DNA from: CALXQW01 sp031553045
Lineage (GTDB): Bacteria > Verrucomicrobiota > Verrucomicrobiia > Opitutales > Intestinicryptomonadaceae
Length of the DNA: 64,000 nucleotides
NCBI GenBank assembly: GCA_031553045.1
Contig: JAVBLZ010000005.1
Coordinates: 51,491 to 115,490 of the forward strand
Direction of reading: 5' to 3'
The position numbers and the translations under genes were made by a program. Positions 1 through 8,870 of this stretch are shown here, one piece after another. Each line of letters starts with the position of its first letter. Within the stretch, counting starts at the first letter, position 1. The notes below the pieces were generated by a model. That model did not search any database. It had not been told where the DNA came from and was given only the letters and a program-made list of their open reading frames with translations.

Positions 1-92
1 GGGTTTGAAAATGCGCTTTTACCAATGAAAAATCCGCCGCTTAATACGGAAAGGTCTTTGATGAATTTTCTTCTGTTTAATATTTCTTTCAT
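1..92 (-). CDS. N-terminus of a Tat-exported enzyme, possibly Gfo/Idh/MocA type (runs off the edge)
   Basis: Only the first 30 codons lie in the window. The peptide opens MKEILNRRKFIKDL and continues with a hydrophobic stretch rich in Gly, Ser and Phe. This is the twin-arginine leader (RRKFIK) seen on many exported Gfo/Idh/MocA oxidoreductases and sugar isomerases of Verrucomicrobiota. A GAGGT ribosome binding site lies about seven bases upstream of the ATG. The gene starts only four bases after the stop of the lipoprotein isomerase gene, so the two are surely co-transcribed. The enzyme class is inferred from the leader and neighbour only; no catalytic domain can be seen. Confidence 0.55.
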   Translation of the reverse strand, partial: MKEILNRRKFIKDLSVLSGGFFIGKSAFSN

Positions 93-96
93 AAAT

Positions 97-987
97 TTAC
101 CTCAACTTTTTTGGATGCGCCCTGACAAACTCCACGCTTTTTTTGACGGCGGGCAAGGGGTTCTCTTTGTCTTGCTCGTATTCTATAATATAGTAGCCGT
201 CATAGCCCTGTCTATCGAGCTCTGCAAATATTGCGTCGAAATCTATAACACCCGTGCCGTAGGGCACACAGACTGCTTTTAGGTCGTCAAACTTATTTTT
301 GTCTTTTAGGTGCACATTTACAATTTTGCCCTCTATCATTTTAAAGCATTCAATCACGTCATAGCCCGAGCGTGTCCAATGGCCTTGGTCTGGCACGACG
401 CCGATAAATTCCAGACCCTCTGCGGCTTCAAGAATCAGGCGAGGGTGGTAGTAATCGCTATATGGGTCTTTCATGCCGTGGTGATGCACGCCAGTTTTGA
501 TTCCGTATTCTTTAGCGTATTTATTGTAAATTTTTAAGGCAGATTTATCTTTGGGTTCAATCACAAGCTCAGGAATATTAAATTCTTTTGCGAATTCGTA
601 AGCTGTTTTTATGCCATCTTCTTCAACCTCAGAAACTGGGCCGTAGCTGACAATTTTAAACCCCTTATCTTTTAGGAGTTTTTTGGCATTTTCACGCACG
701 GACTCCGGAGACTTGTGCCCAAATTTTTCGGGAGAATTTTTAAAGAGTTTTTGCCCGTTGTAACATTGGATTTCATAAATATTTATACTTGAGAGCATAT
801 CGCAAGTTTCCTCCAAGCTAAAGTGGCGGAAGTCGAAAGTTTGTACCGCAATTTTGCGCTGTTGGGTAGGCGTTGGCGTCTTGATTTCATGTTTGATAGA
901 GTCTTTTGAGACTTCGCCAGAAGTGCAGGCAAAAAGCAAAATACTAATCAAATATATAGCGCACAAAGTGTATTTCTTATAATTCAT
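97..987 (-). CDS. Lipoprotein of the sugar phosphate isomerase/epimerase (AP endonuclease 2-like TIM barrel) family
   Basis: The 296-residue product starts MNYKKYTLCAIYLISILLFAC, a type II signal peptide with lipobox LFAC and lipidated Cys21. The rest has the pattern of xylose-isomerase-like TIM barrels: an ELVIEPKD strand, VHHHG, a GVVPDQGHW strand, HLKDK, and a terminal IIEYE motif. In this family His, Glu and Asp residues of such strands bind a divalent metal and the enzymes act on sugars or keto-sugars. A longer reading starting at 1026 exists, but the ATG at 987 places the signal peptide at the N-terminus. It is followed four bases later by a Tat-leader enzyme, which suggests a periplasmic or outer-surface sugar pathway. 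The substrate is unknown. Confidence 0.8.
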   Translation of the reverse strand: MNYKKYTLCAIYLISILLFACTSGEVSKDSIKHEIKTPTPTQQRKIAVQTFDFRHFSLEETCDMLSSINIYEIQCYNGQKLFKNSPEKFGHKSPESVRENAKKLLKDKGFKIVSYGPVSEVEEDGIKTAYEFAKEFNIPELVIEPKDKSALKIYNKYAKEYGIKTGVHHHGMKDPYSDYYHPRLILEAAEGLEFIGVVPDQGHWTRSGYDVIECFKMIEGKIVNVHLKDKNKFDDLKAVCVPYGTGVIDFDAIFAELDRQGYDGYYIIEYEQDKENPLPAVKKSVEFVRAHPKKLR

Positions 988-1073
988 GATATTAATATTA
1001 AGTATTAAGAAAATTTCGTCAAACAAAAAATCACGACGAATTTTAAAATAAATGCAAAACGCTATGTATTAAT

Positions 1074-1102
1074 ATTATACAGAAATATCCTAAAAATGAT
1101 AA
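1074..1102 (-). promoter_or_regulatory. Putative sigma70-type promoter of the isomerase operon
   Basis: Read on the minus strand there is a perfect TATAAT (1079-1074) with TTATCA, a 4/6 match to TTGACA, 17 bases upstream. Initiation would fall near 1067, giving a leader of about 80 bases. Confidence 0.4.
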
Positions 1103-1292
1103 TTGTAATATTTTGCCTTATAAATGTTTTGTAAAATATCGTTAAAAACTCATAAATTTTTGAAAAATTTTTGAAAAATTTGTTAAAAACTTGTTTTTTC
1201 TTGTTTAATTGGGAAATGCTCAAAAATATATTGACACAAAAGCCTTTTTACGGCTTCATAAGACGCTTGCACTAATGTTGTAGTGTGGCGGA

Positions 1293-1322
1293 TTTTTTTG
1301 TCTAATTTTGCGGACAAAAAAA
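1293..1322 (+). promoter_or_regulatory. Hairpin in the mutA leader
   Basis: Perfect 10-base inverted repeat TTTTTTTGTC / GACAAAAAAA with a 10-base loop, ending 43 bases before the mutA start codon. It is AT-rich and could be a weak terminator or attenuator, or simply chance in AT-rich DNA. Confidence 0.3.
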
Positions 1323-1365
1323 TGGCTTAAAAATACACAATTTTAATCAATAAAATATTATAAAC

Positions 1366-3447
1366 ATGAAAGACAACAAACCACTGTTTGGAGAATTCAA
1401 GCCTTCAAGTTATGAAGATTGGAAGAAGTCTGCTGAACAAATGCTCAAAGGTGCGCCCTTTGATAAAAAAATGTTCACCAATACGCCTGAAGGTATAACC
1501 CTCAAGCCCATATACAATGCCGACGACGTGCCTGCGGAGGTTTCTTTGCCGGGCTTTGGCAACTATCTTAGGGGTACCGACACCGCAAGTGTGCGTGCAA
1601 AGGCTTGGGATATTTCTCAAGAGCTTTCAGCTTGCAGACCGGAAAAATTCAACGCAATGCTTTTAGACGCTCTTTCAAAGGGTCAGACAAGCGTTGAAAT
1701 TGTTTTGGATAGCGCCAGCGCACATGGCAAAGATGCTGACGAAGTTTGCGAGTGCATGGTTGGCGACGGTGCTTTGTCAATTTCTACACTGCAAGACGTG
1801 GCGGCGGCTTTGAAAGACGTGCGCACAGACTGTGTTTCTTTGAATGTACATACCGGTGAATCTGCTGCTGGCATAGCCTCTTTGATTTACGCAAATGCGC
1901 AGGATATTTCAAAACTTTCAGGCGGGGTTTATTTTGACCCTGTTGGCACTCTTGCCAAAGAGGGCGTATTAAACAGGTCTTTGACTTGCGCCTATGATGA
2001 GATGTTTGCGCTTGCAAAATTTAATTCCCAAAAAGCGCCAAAAATGGGTGCTATCGGCGTTGATACTTTTGTGTATTCGTCTGCGGGTGCTAGTGCGGTT
2101 GAAGAGCTTGCTTTGGCAATGGCAACAGCCGTGAATTATCTGCGTGAAATGCTCTCTAGGGGCTTGGATATCAACGCTGCGGCAAAGAATGTGCGCTTGC
2201 GCCTTTCATTGGGTTCAAATTTCTTTATGGAAATTGCAAAGCTGCGTGCAGCCCGCATAGTTTGGGCAAAGGTTGTAAAAGAATTTGGCGGCGATGATGA
2301 GGCAATGAAATTGCGTTTGAACGTACGCACATCTTTTTTCAACAAGACGGTTTATGACCCTTATGTGAATTTGCTCCGCACGGCTACGGAGGCTTTTTCC
2401 GGCGCAATAGGCATGTGCGATAGCATGACTGTTGGCTCTTTTGATGAAGTTGTCCGCAAGCCAGATGATTTCTCGGCACGCATAGCCCGCAACCAACAGA
2501 TTATCTTGCAGGAAGAATGCAACTTGACGGAAGTTATAGACCCCGCAGGCGGCTCATATTATATTGAGGCGCTGACTGAAGAAGTTGCCAAGAAAACTTG
2601 GGGAATTTTTGCAAGCATTGAAGCGGCGGGTGGCATAGTAAAAGCTCTGGAATCAAACATGGTTCAGGGTATGATAGCCAAAACGCTTGCCGCACGCAAG
2701 AAGGGTTATGATTCACGCCGTACATCTGTAGTTGGCACAAATAACTACGCAAACATGCTTGAGAAAAAGCTTGAAGATGAATCTTGCTGCTGTGCATCCA
2801 AAAAGGAGGAGCGCATTGCTCAAGTCAAGGCTGCAAAGAAGTCTGTTGCCATAGACCTCGGCAAAGATTCGCCCGCAGACAAAATTGCAAAGCTTATTGA
2901 AGCGGCAAAATCGGGCGCAAGTTTGCAAACTTTAAGTGGCGCAATGTGCTCTTGTTCAGACAAGGTAAGCGTTGCGCAAATCAAGGCGGTAAGGGCGGTT
3001 GAGCATTTTGAAGAATTGCGCAACGCATCTGCCGCATATAAGGCAAAGAATGGGCACGGTCCAAAATTATTTTTGGCAACTATGGGTTCATTATTGCAGC
3101 ATAAGGCAAGGGCAGATTATATCCGCAGTTTCTTTGAAGTAGGCGGGTTTGATGTAATCTATCCCAACGGCTTTGAAAATGCGGAGGCGGCGGCTAAGGC
3201 TTTCGCCGACAGCAAGGCTAAGGTTGCTGTGGTATGTTCCACCGATGAAACTTATCCTGAACTTGTGCCTGCGGTTACAAAGGCAATCAAGGCGCTTGAT
3301 AAATCTGCAACTGTGTTTATGGCTGGCGCACCTGCGCCTGAGTCTGAGGCTTCCTACAATGAGGCGGGTTTGGACGGTTCCGTAAGCGTCAAGAGCAACA
3401 ACTACGAAACTTTAAAAGCTATGCTCGTAAAGCTTGGCGTAATATAA
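1366..3447 (+). CDS. mutA: Methylmalonyl-CoA mutase small (non-catalytic) subunit
   Basis: The 693-residue protein aligns along its length with the mutase fold: an N-terminal TIM barrel and a C-terminal flavodoxin-like domain (roughly residues 560-693). The C-terminal domain lacks the D-x-H-x-x-G cobalamin motif; the matching place reads GSLLQHKA. It is therefore the small subunit of the heterodimeric enzyme, which supports the catalytic MutB. The reaction is interconversion of methylmalonyl-CoA and succinyl-CoA in propionate metabolism. A run of three cysteines (C474-C476) followed by charged residues lies in the linker and is unusual for this subunit. mutB starts 22 bases downstream, so the two form an operon. 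No MeaB/ArgK chaperone or epimerase gene is next to them. Confidence 0.93.
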   Translation: MKDNKPLFGEFKPSSYEDWKKSAEQMLKGAPFDKKMFTNTPEGITLKPIYNADDVPAEVSLPGFGNYLRGTDTASVRAKAWDISQELSACRPEKFNAMLLDALSKGQTSVEIVLDSASAHGKDADEVCECMVGDGALSISTLQDVAAALKDVRTDCVSLNVHTGESAAGIASLIYANAQDISKLSGGVYFDPVGTLAKEGVLNRSLTCAYDEMFALAKFNSQKAPKMGAIGVDTFVYSSAGASAVEELALAMATAVNYLREMLSRGLDINAAAKNVRLRLSLGSNFFMEIAKLRAARIVWAKVVKEFGGDDEAMKLRLNVRTSFFNKTVYDPYVNLLRTATEAFSGAIGMCDSMTVGSFDEVVRKPDDFSARIARNQQIILQEECNLTEVIDPAGGSYYIEALTEEVAKKTWGIFASIEAAGGIVKALESNMVQGMIAKTLAARKKGYDSRRTSVVGTNNYANMLEKKLEDESCCCASKKEERIAQVKAAKKSVAIDLGKDSPADKIAKLIEAAKSGASLQTLSGAMCSCSDKVSVAQIKAVRAVEHFEELRNASAAYKAKNGHGPKLFLATMGSLLQHKARADYIRSFFEVGGFDVIYPNGFENAEAAAKAFADSKAKVAVVCSTDETYPELVPAVTKAIKALDKSATVFMAGAPAPESEASYNEAGLDGSVSVKSNNYETLKAMLVKLGVI

Positions 3448-3469
3448 TTTTAGAATTGGAGTTTAAAAA

Positions 3470-5647
<2,178 letters not shown>

Positions 5648-5666
5648 TCTAAATCAAAGTAATTTC

Positions 5667-5704
5667 AAAACCCTTAAAGGCGCAGGTCTTTAAGGGTTTT
5701 TTGC
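5667..5704 (+). terminator. Intrinsic terminator of mutAB
   Basis: Perfect 13-base stem (AAAACCCTTAAAG / CTTTAAGGGTTTT, loop GCGCAGGT) running into a T tract, 20 bases after the mutB stop codon. Confidence 0.9.
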
Positions 5705-5808
5705 GGACTTACCAAATATAATTTACACAAGGCGCTGTGAAATTCCGCTCATCAAAAAATACTTTGATATTGATAAATTTTAATAATTTTGTAAGGCTTG
5801 AGCACACT

Positions 5809-6360
5809 ATGAAAAGCATATTTAAAATTTTCTTTGCGTCATTCAGCGTGGTTTTATCATTCTCCGCCGAGGCGCTCACTCAGAGAAATTTCTTTGATTA
5901 CACCGTAAAATCCATAAAGGGTGAAGACTTTCCCTTATCACAATTAAAGGGCAAGAAAATTATGGTTGTCAATGTTGCTTCAAAGTGCGGACGCACAAAG
6001 CAATATGCGCAGTTGCAGGCTTTGTATGAAAAATACGGGTCTGAAAAATTTGTAATAATAGGTTTCCCCGCAAATAATTTTTTAGGTCAAGAGCCTGGTA
6101 CGAATGATGAAATTGCAAAGTTCTGCACTCTTAACTACGGCGTAACATTTCCGATGATGGCAAAGATTTCCGTGAAAGGTAACGATATTGCTCCAATCTA
6201 TCAATGGCTCACAAAAAAATCCCTGAATAACGTGGGGGACTTTGAAATAGATTGGAACTTCCACAAATTTCTCATCAACCCAGACGGCACTCTTGCTGCG
6301 AGTATTTCTTCCAAAACTCTCCCAGATGCTCTAGAGATAGTCTCTTGGATTGAAAAATAG
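5809..6360 (+). CDS. Exported glutathione/thioredoxin peroxidase
   Basis: The 183-residue product starts with a signal peptide (MKSIFKIFF...AEA); the ATG at 5809 was chosen over an upstream start because it places this signal at the N-terminus. The peroxidase fold is clear: VNVASKCG contains the catalytic Cys60, and a WNFHKFL motif carries the conserved Trp and Asn. A Cys in KFCTLNYGVTFPM occupies the usual resolving position, so thioredoxin-like recycling is likely. The normally invariant FPCNQF box reads FPANNF, so the catalytic-tetrad Gln is Asn and the Cys is Ala. It would reduce hydroperoxides in the periplasm. It is monocistronic and sits just upstream of the first hairpin-repeat region. 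Confidence 0.88.
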   Translation: MKSIFKIFFASFSVVLSFSAEALTQRNFFDYTVKSIKGEDFPLSQLKGKKIMVVNVASKCGRTKQYAQLQALYEKYGSEKFVIIGFPANNFLGQEPGTNDEIAKFCTLNYGVTFPMMAKISVKGNDIAPIYQWLTKKSLNNVGDFEIDWNFHKFLINPDGTLAASISSKTLPDALEIVSWIEK

Positions 6361-6361
6361 G

Positions 6362-6402
6362 GCGCAGCAACGCAGTTATTCGCCAAACAAGTCTGCCAAA
6401 AC
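6362..6402 (-). repeat. Truncated copy of the GTTTTGGCAG-type hairpin arm
   Basis: The reverse complement of this stretch is identical over 40 bases to 24712-24751, the first arm of the hairpin that follows ispG. It starts two bases after the gpx stop codon. Only one arm is present here, so it cannot form the full hairpin seen in the 24.7-kb locus. Confidence 0.75.
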
Positions 6403-6460
6403 GTTAAAGTGTGTGTGGGGTCTTCCAAAACTTTCTTTAATATTTAAAGTTGGGTTTTGT
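6403..6460 (+). repeat. AT-rich repeat block shared with the 24.97-kb region
   Basis: The block GTTAAAGTGTGTGTGGGG, then CTTCCAAAACTTTCTTTAAT, then TTAAAGTTGG is nearly the same as 24972-25035. In both places it follows the CTGCCAAAAC end of a hairpin arm. A third, shorter echo (CACACTTTAATTGG, other strand) lies beside the hairpins at 50409-50423 and 50773-50786. Confidence 0.65.
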
Positions 6461-6622
6461 TAAAGTAGTGGTATGCTGATATGTACTCAAAATTATTTGT
6501 TAAAGAATGTACGTGCCCGCCGCCTGAGTCCCGCAGCAGCTAAGGCTAGAGCTTAAGAGGAATAAATGAACTGGGCTATCTAAATTTAAATAAAAAGAGA
6601 CTATCTTAAAGATAATCCCTGC
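6461..6622 (-). repeat. Hairpin-repeat module B, copy 1
   Basis: Read on the minus strand this is closely similar to 50260-50421 and 50623-50781. It opens with the terminator-like core GGGATTATCTTTAAGATAGTCTC plus T tract (6592-6619), continues through CTCTAGCCTTAGCTGCTGC, and ends with TCTTTAACAAATAATTTTGAG. A separate small hairpin (TCACA/TGTGA within GGC/GCC) at 6631-6653 joins it to module A. No protein is encoded. Confidence 0.75.
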
Positions 6623-6656
6623 TCATTTCCGGCAATCACAATCTCTGTGAGCCGGG

Positions 6657-6862
6657 AAAAAAGCGAAAGACTCGAGCGTCAGCCGACGATGCAAGTGGTG
6701 AGGGCAAGGAAGCGTACTTATGTACGTGCCCGCCGCCCGAGTCCCGTAGCAGCTAAGGCTAGAGCCGAGAGGAATAAAAAATGGGCTATTCTAAATCAAT
6801 AAAAAAGGGACTATCTAAAAGATAATCCCCGCTCATTTTTTATTCCGGTCTTTCGCTTTTTT
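6657..6862 (-). repeat. Hairpin-repeat module A, copy 1 (nested long stems)
   Basis: On the minus strand the unit begins directly after the TAA of the EpsI-like gene. The outer stem is a perfect 15-base inverted repeat at 6657-6671 and 6848-6862 (AAAAAAGCGAAAGAC). The inner stem of 16 bases at 6771-6786 and 6831-6846 (GGAATAAAAAATGGGC) has a single G/T-type mismatch. The core is a terminator hairpin (6801-6829). Between the stems lies a conserved stretch with the tip GTACATAAGTAC. The homologous unit at 50023-50229 has the same order and tip but different stem sequences that still pair. Confidence 0.8.
6801..6830 (-). terminator. Intrinsic terminator core of module A, downstream of the exosortase operon
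   Basis: On the minus strand GGGATTATC pairs with GATAGTCCC across a TTTTA loop and runs into six T residues. It lies 33 bases past the stop of the EpsI-like gene. The same core recurs on the minus strand at 6592-6619 and on the plus strand at 50055-50084, 50262-50290 and 50625-50654. Confidence 0.7.
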
Positions 6863-7975
6863 TTAGAGGGCGAAATTCGTAAAGAAGTTCTCGACACGGG
6901 TGCGAGCTTCGGCGGTATTTTTGTCGGTGATTGGCGTCATCAACTGGTAGTGCGACCAATTCTTGAATTTGCGCACAGACAAGCGGAATTTTGTAAAATC
7001 CCCAGTGGAAAATTTTTCATTGCTAAACCATGAATAGACAAGATATTTTTTGCCCTGAAAACTTACGACAAGTTCATTAACCTGAGCGTCTTTACCGTTG
7101 ATTTTAAGCGTCTCTTGCTTTGAAGTTTCAACATCATAGCCGCCGCCTTTCAAGCATATCCCTATTGGGTGCACGTCGGAACTTGTGGCAACACCGATAA
7201 TAAGCAAAGAAATTCTCGAATTGTTGTCGTAATACGCTTTGCGAGAAACTTTTTCGATATTTTTGAAGAATCTGTTGTCATTCTCGCGGAGTTCTTCATT
7301 TTGTGCAACCCACTCGCCAGCTTGGGGACGCTGAAGGTTGATTTCAAAAGAATCGCCAGGGGCTGCGTCATTCATCTTAATTCTGCTTAAAACTATTGCA
7401 AAAATTACGCCGCCTATAAAACAGAGAGTCAAAAGTTGCGGATAGTGTTTTTTTGCCATGACGCATACACACCACACAATCAAAAACAATATAGATACTG
7501 CCATCTTTACGAGCATGTATTCTATGGGCCTGTTCAGACCAATGCTAAAGTAAGAGTCTATCCAGTACAGCAAAGATGGGCAGGATATGTACGCAAATAT
7601 GTAAGAGGGCACTTGCGACATGAAAATTGCCCTGCCAAAGCAAACATCCACGGCAAGCACTATTATACTTATTGCCAATAGAATGCTGATTGCATGTATG
7701 CCGCCGTTTGGCCTGAGCTCTAAAAATATGAACGCCGCAAACAACGCAAGCAAAAGAGGTATCATGATATACCTTTTTGTTTCCTCACGGGGGAGCACTT
7801 TAAACCTCGTACGCACAAATTCGCAAATTAGGGCGGAAAGGGGTATTGCCAGCCAAAGGCCAAAGCCCCAACGCTCAAGAGGCGTAGAGCTCCACACGTC
7901 TATCATATAGCGGCCTTTTAAAGCCAAAGGTATGAAGCAGAGAAAAAATACTATTACAGATACTATTCTATTCAT
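6863..7975 (-). CDS. Exosortase-associated membrane protein with EpsI-like C-terminal domain
   Basis: The 370-residue protein has about seven hydrophobic segments in its first 200 residues, then a soluble C-terminal domain. In that domain the sequence HPIGICLKGGGYDV matches the hxPxxCLxxxGW-type signature of EpsI-like exosortase partners. EpsI-type proteins are encoded beside exosortases and are thought to act in exopolysaccharide export or protein sorting. Its start is eight bases after the exosortase stop, so it is the last gene of the cluster. Its stop codon abuts hairpin module A. The role is inferred from context and the short motif. Confidence 0.7.
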   Translation of the reverse strand: MNRIVSVIVFFLCFIPLALKGRYMIDVWSSTPLERWGFGLWLAIPLSALICEFVRTRFKVLPREETKRYIMIPLLLALFAAFIFLELRPNGGIHAISILLAISIIVLAVDVCFGRAIFMSQVPSYIFAYISCPSLLYWIDSYFSIGLNRPIEYMLVKMAVSILFLIVWCVCVMAKKHYPQLLTLCFIGGVIFAIVLSRIKMNDAAPGDSFEINLQRPQAGEWVAQNEELRENDNRFFKNIEKVSRKAYYDNNSRISLLIIGVATSSDVHPIGICLKGGGYDVETSKQETLKINGKDAQVNELVVSFQGKKYLVYSWFSNEKFSTGDFTKFRLSVRKFKNWSHYQLMTPITDKNTAEARTRVENFFTNFAL

Positions 7976-7983
7976 TTAGTTTC

Positions 7984-8856
7984 CTATTTATTTTCTGAAA
8001 TTTCTTCGGATTTGTCTTCTTTGGTTTTGATTTCTTTTTTGATTTGCTCAAACAAAGAAGATGCTAAGATAAAGAGTATTACAATTACCGCAACAGCCGC
8101 AAAACCCATGCCTGTATGTACATCGTCTGAAAGAAAGATTTTCTCTCCGTAAAGTTCACAACCCACTAAAGTGATTGTAATGCGCAACGTATTTACAAGA
8201 AGTATAATTGGTAAAATTGTTATAAAGTGCATCAACCTTACCATCGTAGATTTGTGCACATAGACCGCTATCACCCAACCCATGAAAAGCATTGCTTCAA
8301 GCTGTTCTATACCGCTACAAGCTGCGGTGATTGCAATGGGTCTTCCACCGATTTCAACGACAGTGTCTTTTGCTACAGCGTCAAAACCGCCTATGGAAAG
8401 CAATATTGCCGACAACTGAGACCCAACCAATCTAAAAGGATAGCTGAGCGTAAAATGCAAATACTCCGTATGTGGTATTATTAAAGACCAAATTATAATT
8501 GGAAGAAGCGCTATTACAAATAGTGGAAAAGTGCCAAAATATAGAATAGGCGCAAGAATCATAAAGGTCAGCGCCAAATTGTTGTATCCTAAAAATGCTA
8601 TTCCCAAACCTGTAATGAGAAATATGCAACCCAACGCCCTGCATTTATAGAGGGAAATCAAGGCAGTTTTCTTGTATTCAAACAAATATGGAATTAATAT
8701 GGCAAAACCCAGAGCGTAAAAAGCAAGGGCTACTTCTCTTTCAGAACTTGTCCAAGCGTTCACTCCGCCATAAAGCGCCGCCGCAGTGATTGTCAAAAGC
8801 GCCGCCAAAGGCATTACTGACAAACGGTTAAAAATATCTTTAATATGAGTTTTCAC
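7984..8856 (-). CDS. Exosortase (transpeptidase/protease of the PEP-CTERM sorting system)
   Basis: The 290-residue polytopic protein has about eight membrane segments and the exosortase catalytic triad in the usual order. Cys180 lies in TAACSGIEQ, Arg225 in NTLRITITLVG, and His247 in DDVHTGMG. Exosortases cut exported proteins at a C-terminal Pro-Glu-Pro signal and pass them to the cell surface. A candidate substrate with a matching tail is encoded at 33610-34644. The gene lies 14 bases after the TPR gene and 8 bases before the EpsI-like gene. The C-terminal 20 or so residues are a highly charged Lys/Glu tail. The exosortase subfamily cannot be fixed by eye. Confidence 0.92.
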   Translation of the reverse strand: MKTHIKDIFNRLSVMPLAALLTITAAALYGGVNAWTSSEREVALAFYALGFAILIPYLFEYKKTALISLYKCRALGCIFLITGLGIAFLGYNNLALTFMILAPILYFGTFPLFVIALLPIIIWSLIIPHTEYLHFTLSYPFRLVGSQLSAILLSIGGFDAVAKDTVVEIGGRPIAITAACSGIEQLEAMLFMGWVIAVYVHKSTMVRLMHFITILPIILLVNTLRITITLVGCELYGEKIFLSDDVHTGMGFAAVAVIVILFILASSLFEQIKKEIKTKEDKSEEISENK

Positions 8857-8870
8857 GTTGGTAATTCTCT

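Larger units (their letters stand above)
988..1365. other. Divergent intergenic region between the isomerase gene and mutA
   Basis: This very AT-rich 378-base gap separates the minus-strand isomerase gene from the plus-strand mutA. It contains a plausible minus-strand promoter (1074-1102), a short inverted repeat TTCGTC/GACGAA at 1015-1020 and 1035-1040 inside that transcript's leader, an isolated TTGACA at 1231-1236 with no convincing -10, and a hairpin at 1293-1322. No open reading frame with a start signal was seen. No cobalamin riboswitch consensus was seen ahead of the B12-dependent mutase genes. Confidence 0.6.

Noticed and set aside
988..1365. Cobalamin riboswitch ahead of mutA
   Set aside because: No B12-box-like GCCACTG or other conserved riboswitch segments were found; only an AT-rich hairpin is present.
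2773..2793. Shared SCCC motif in MutA and in the C-terminal tail of the SSS symporter as a common targeting tag
   Set aside because: The two are in unrelated proteins and positions; a three-cysteine coincidence is too little to support a link.
6361..6862. Insertion sequence or MITE with fixed terminal inverted repeats
   Set aside because: The outer arms differ between loci while the inside is conserved, no target-site duplications were seen, and no transposase is encoded.
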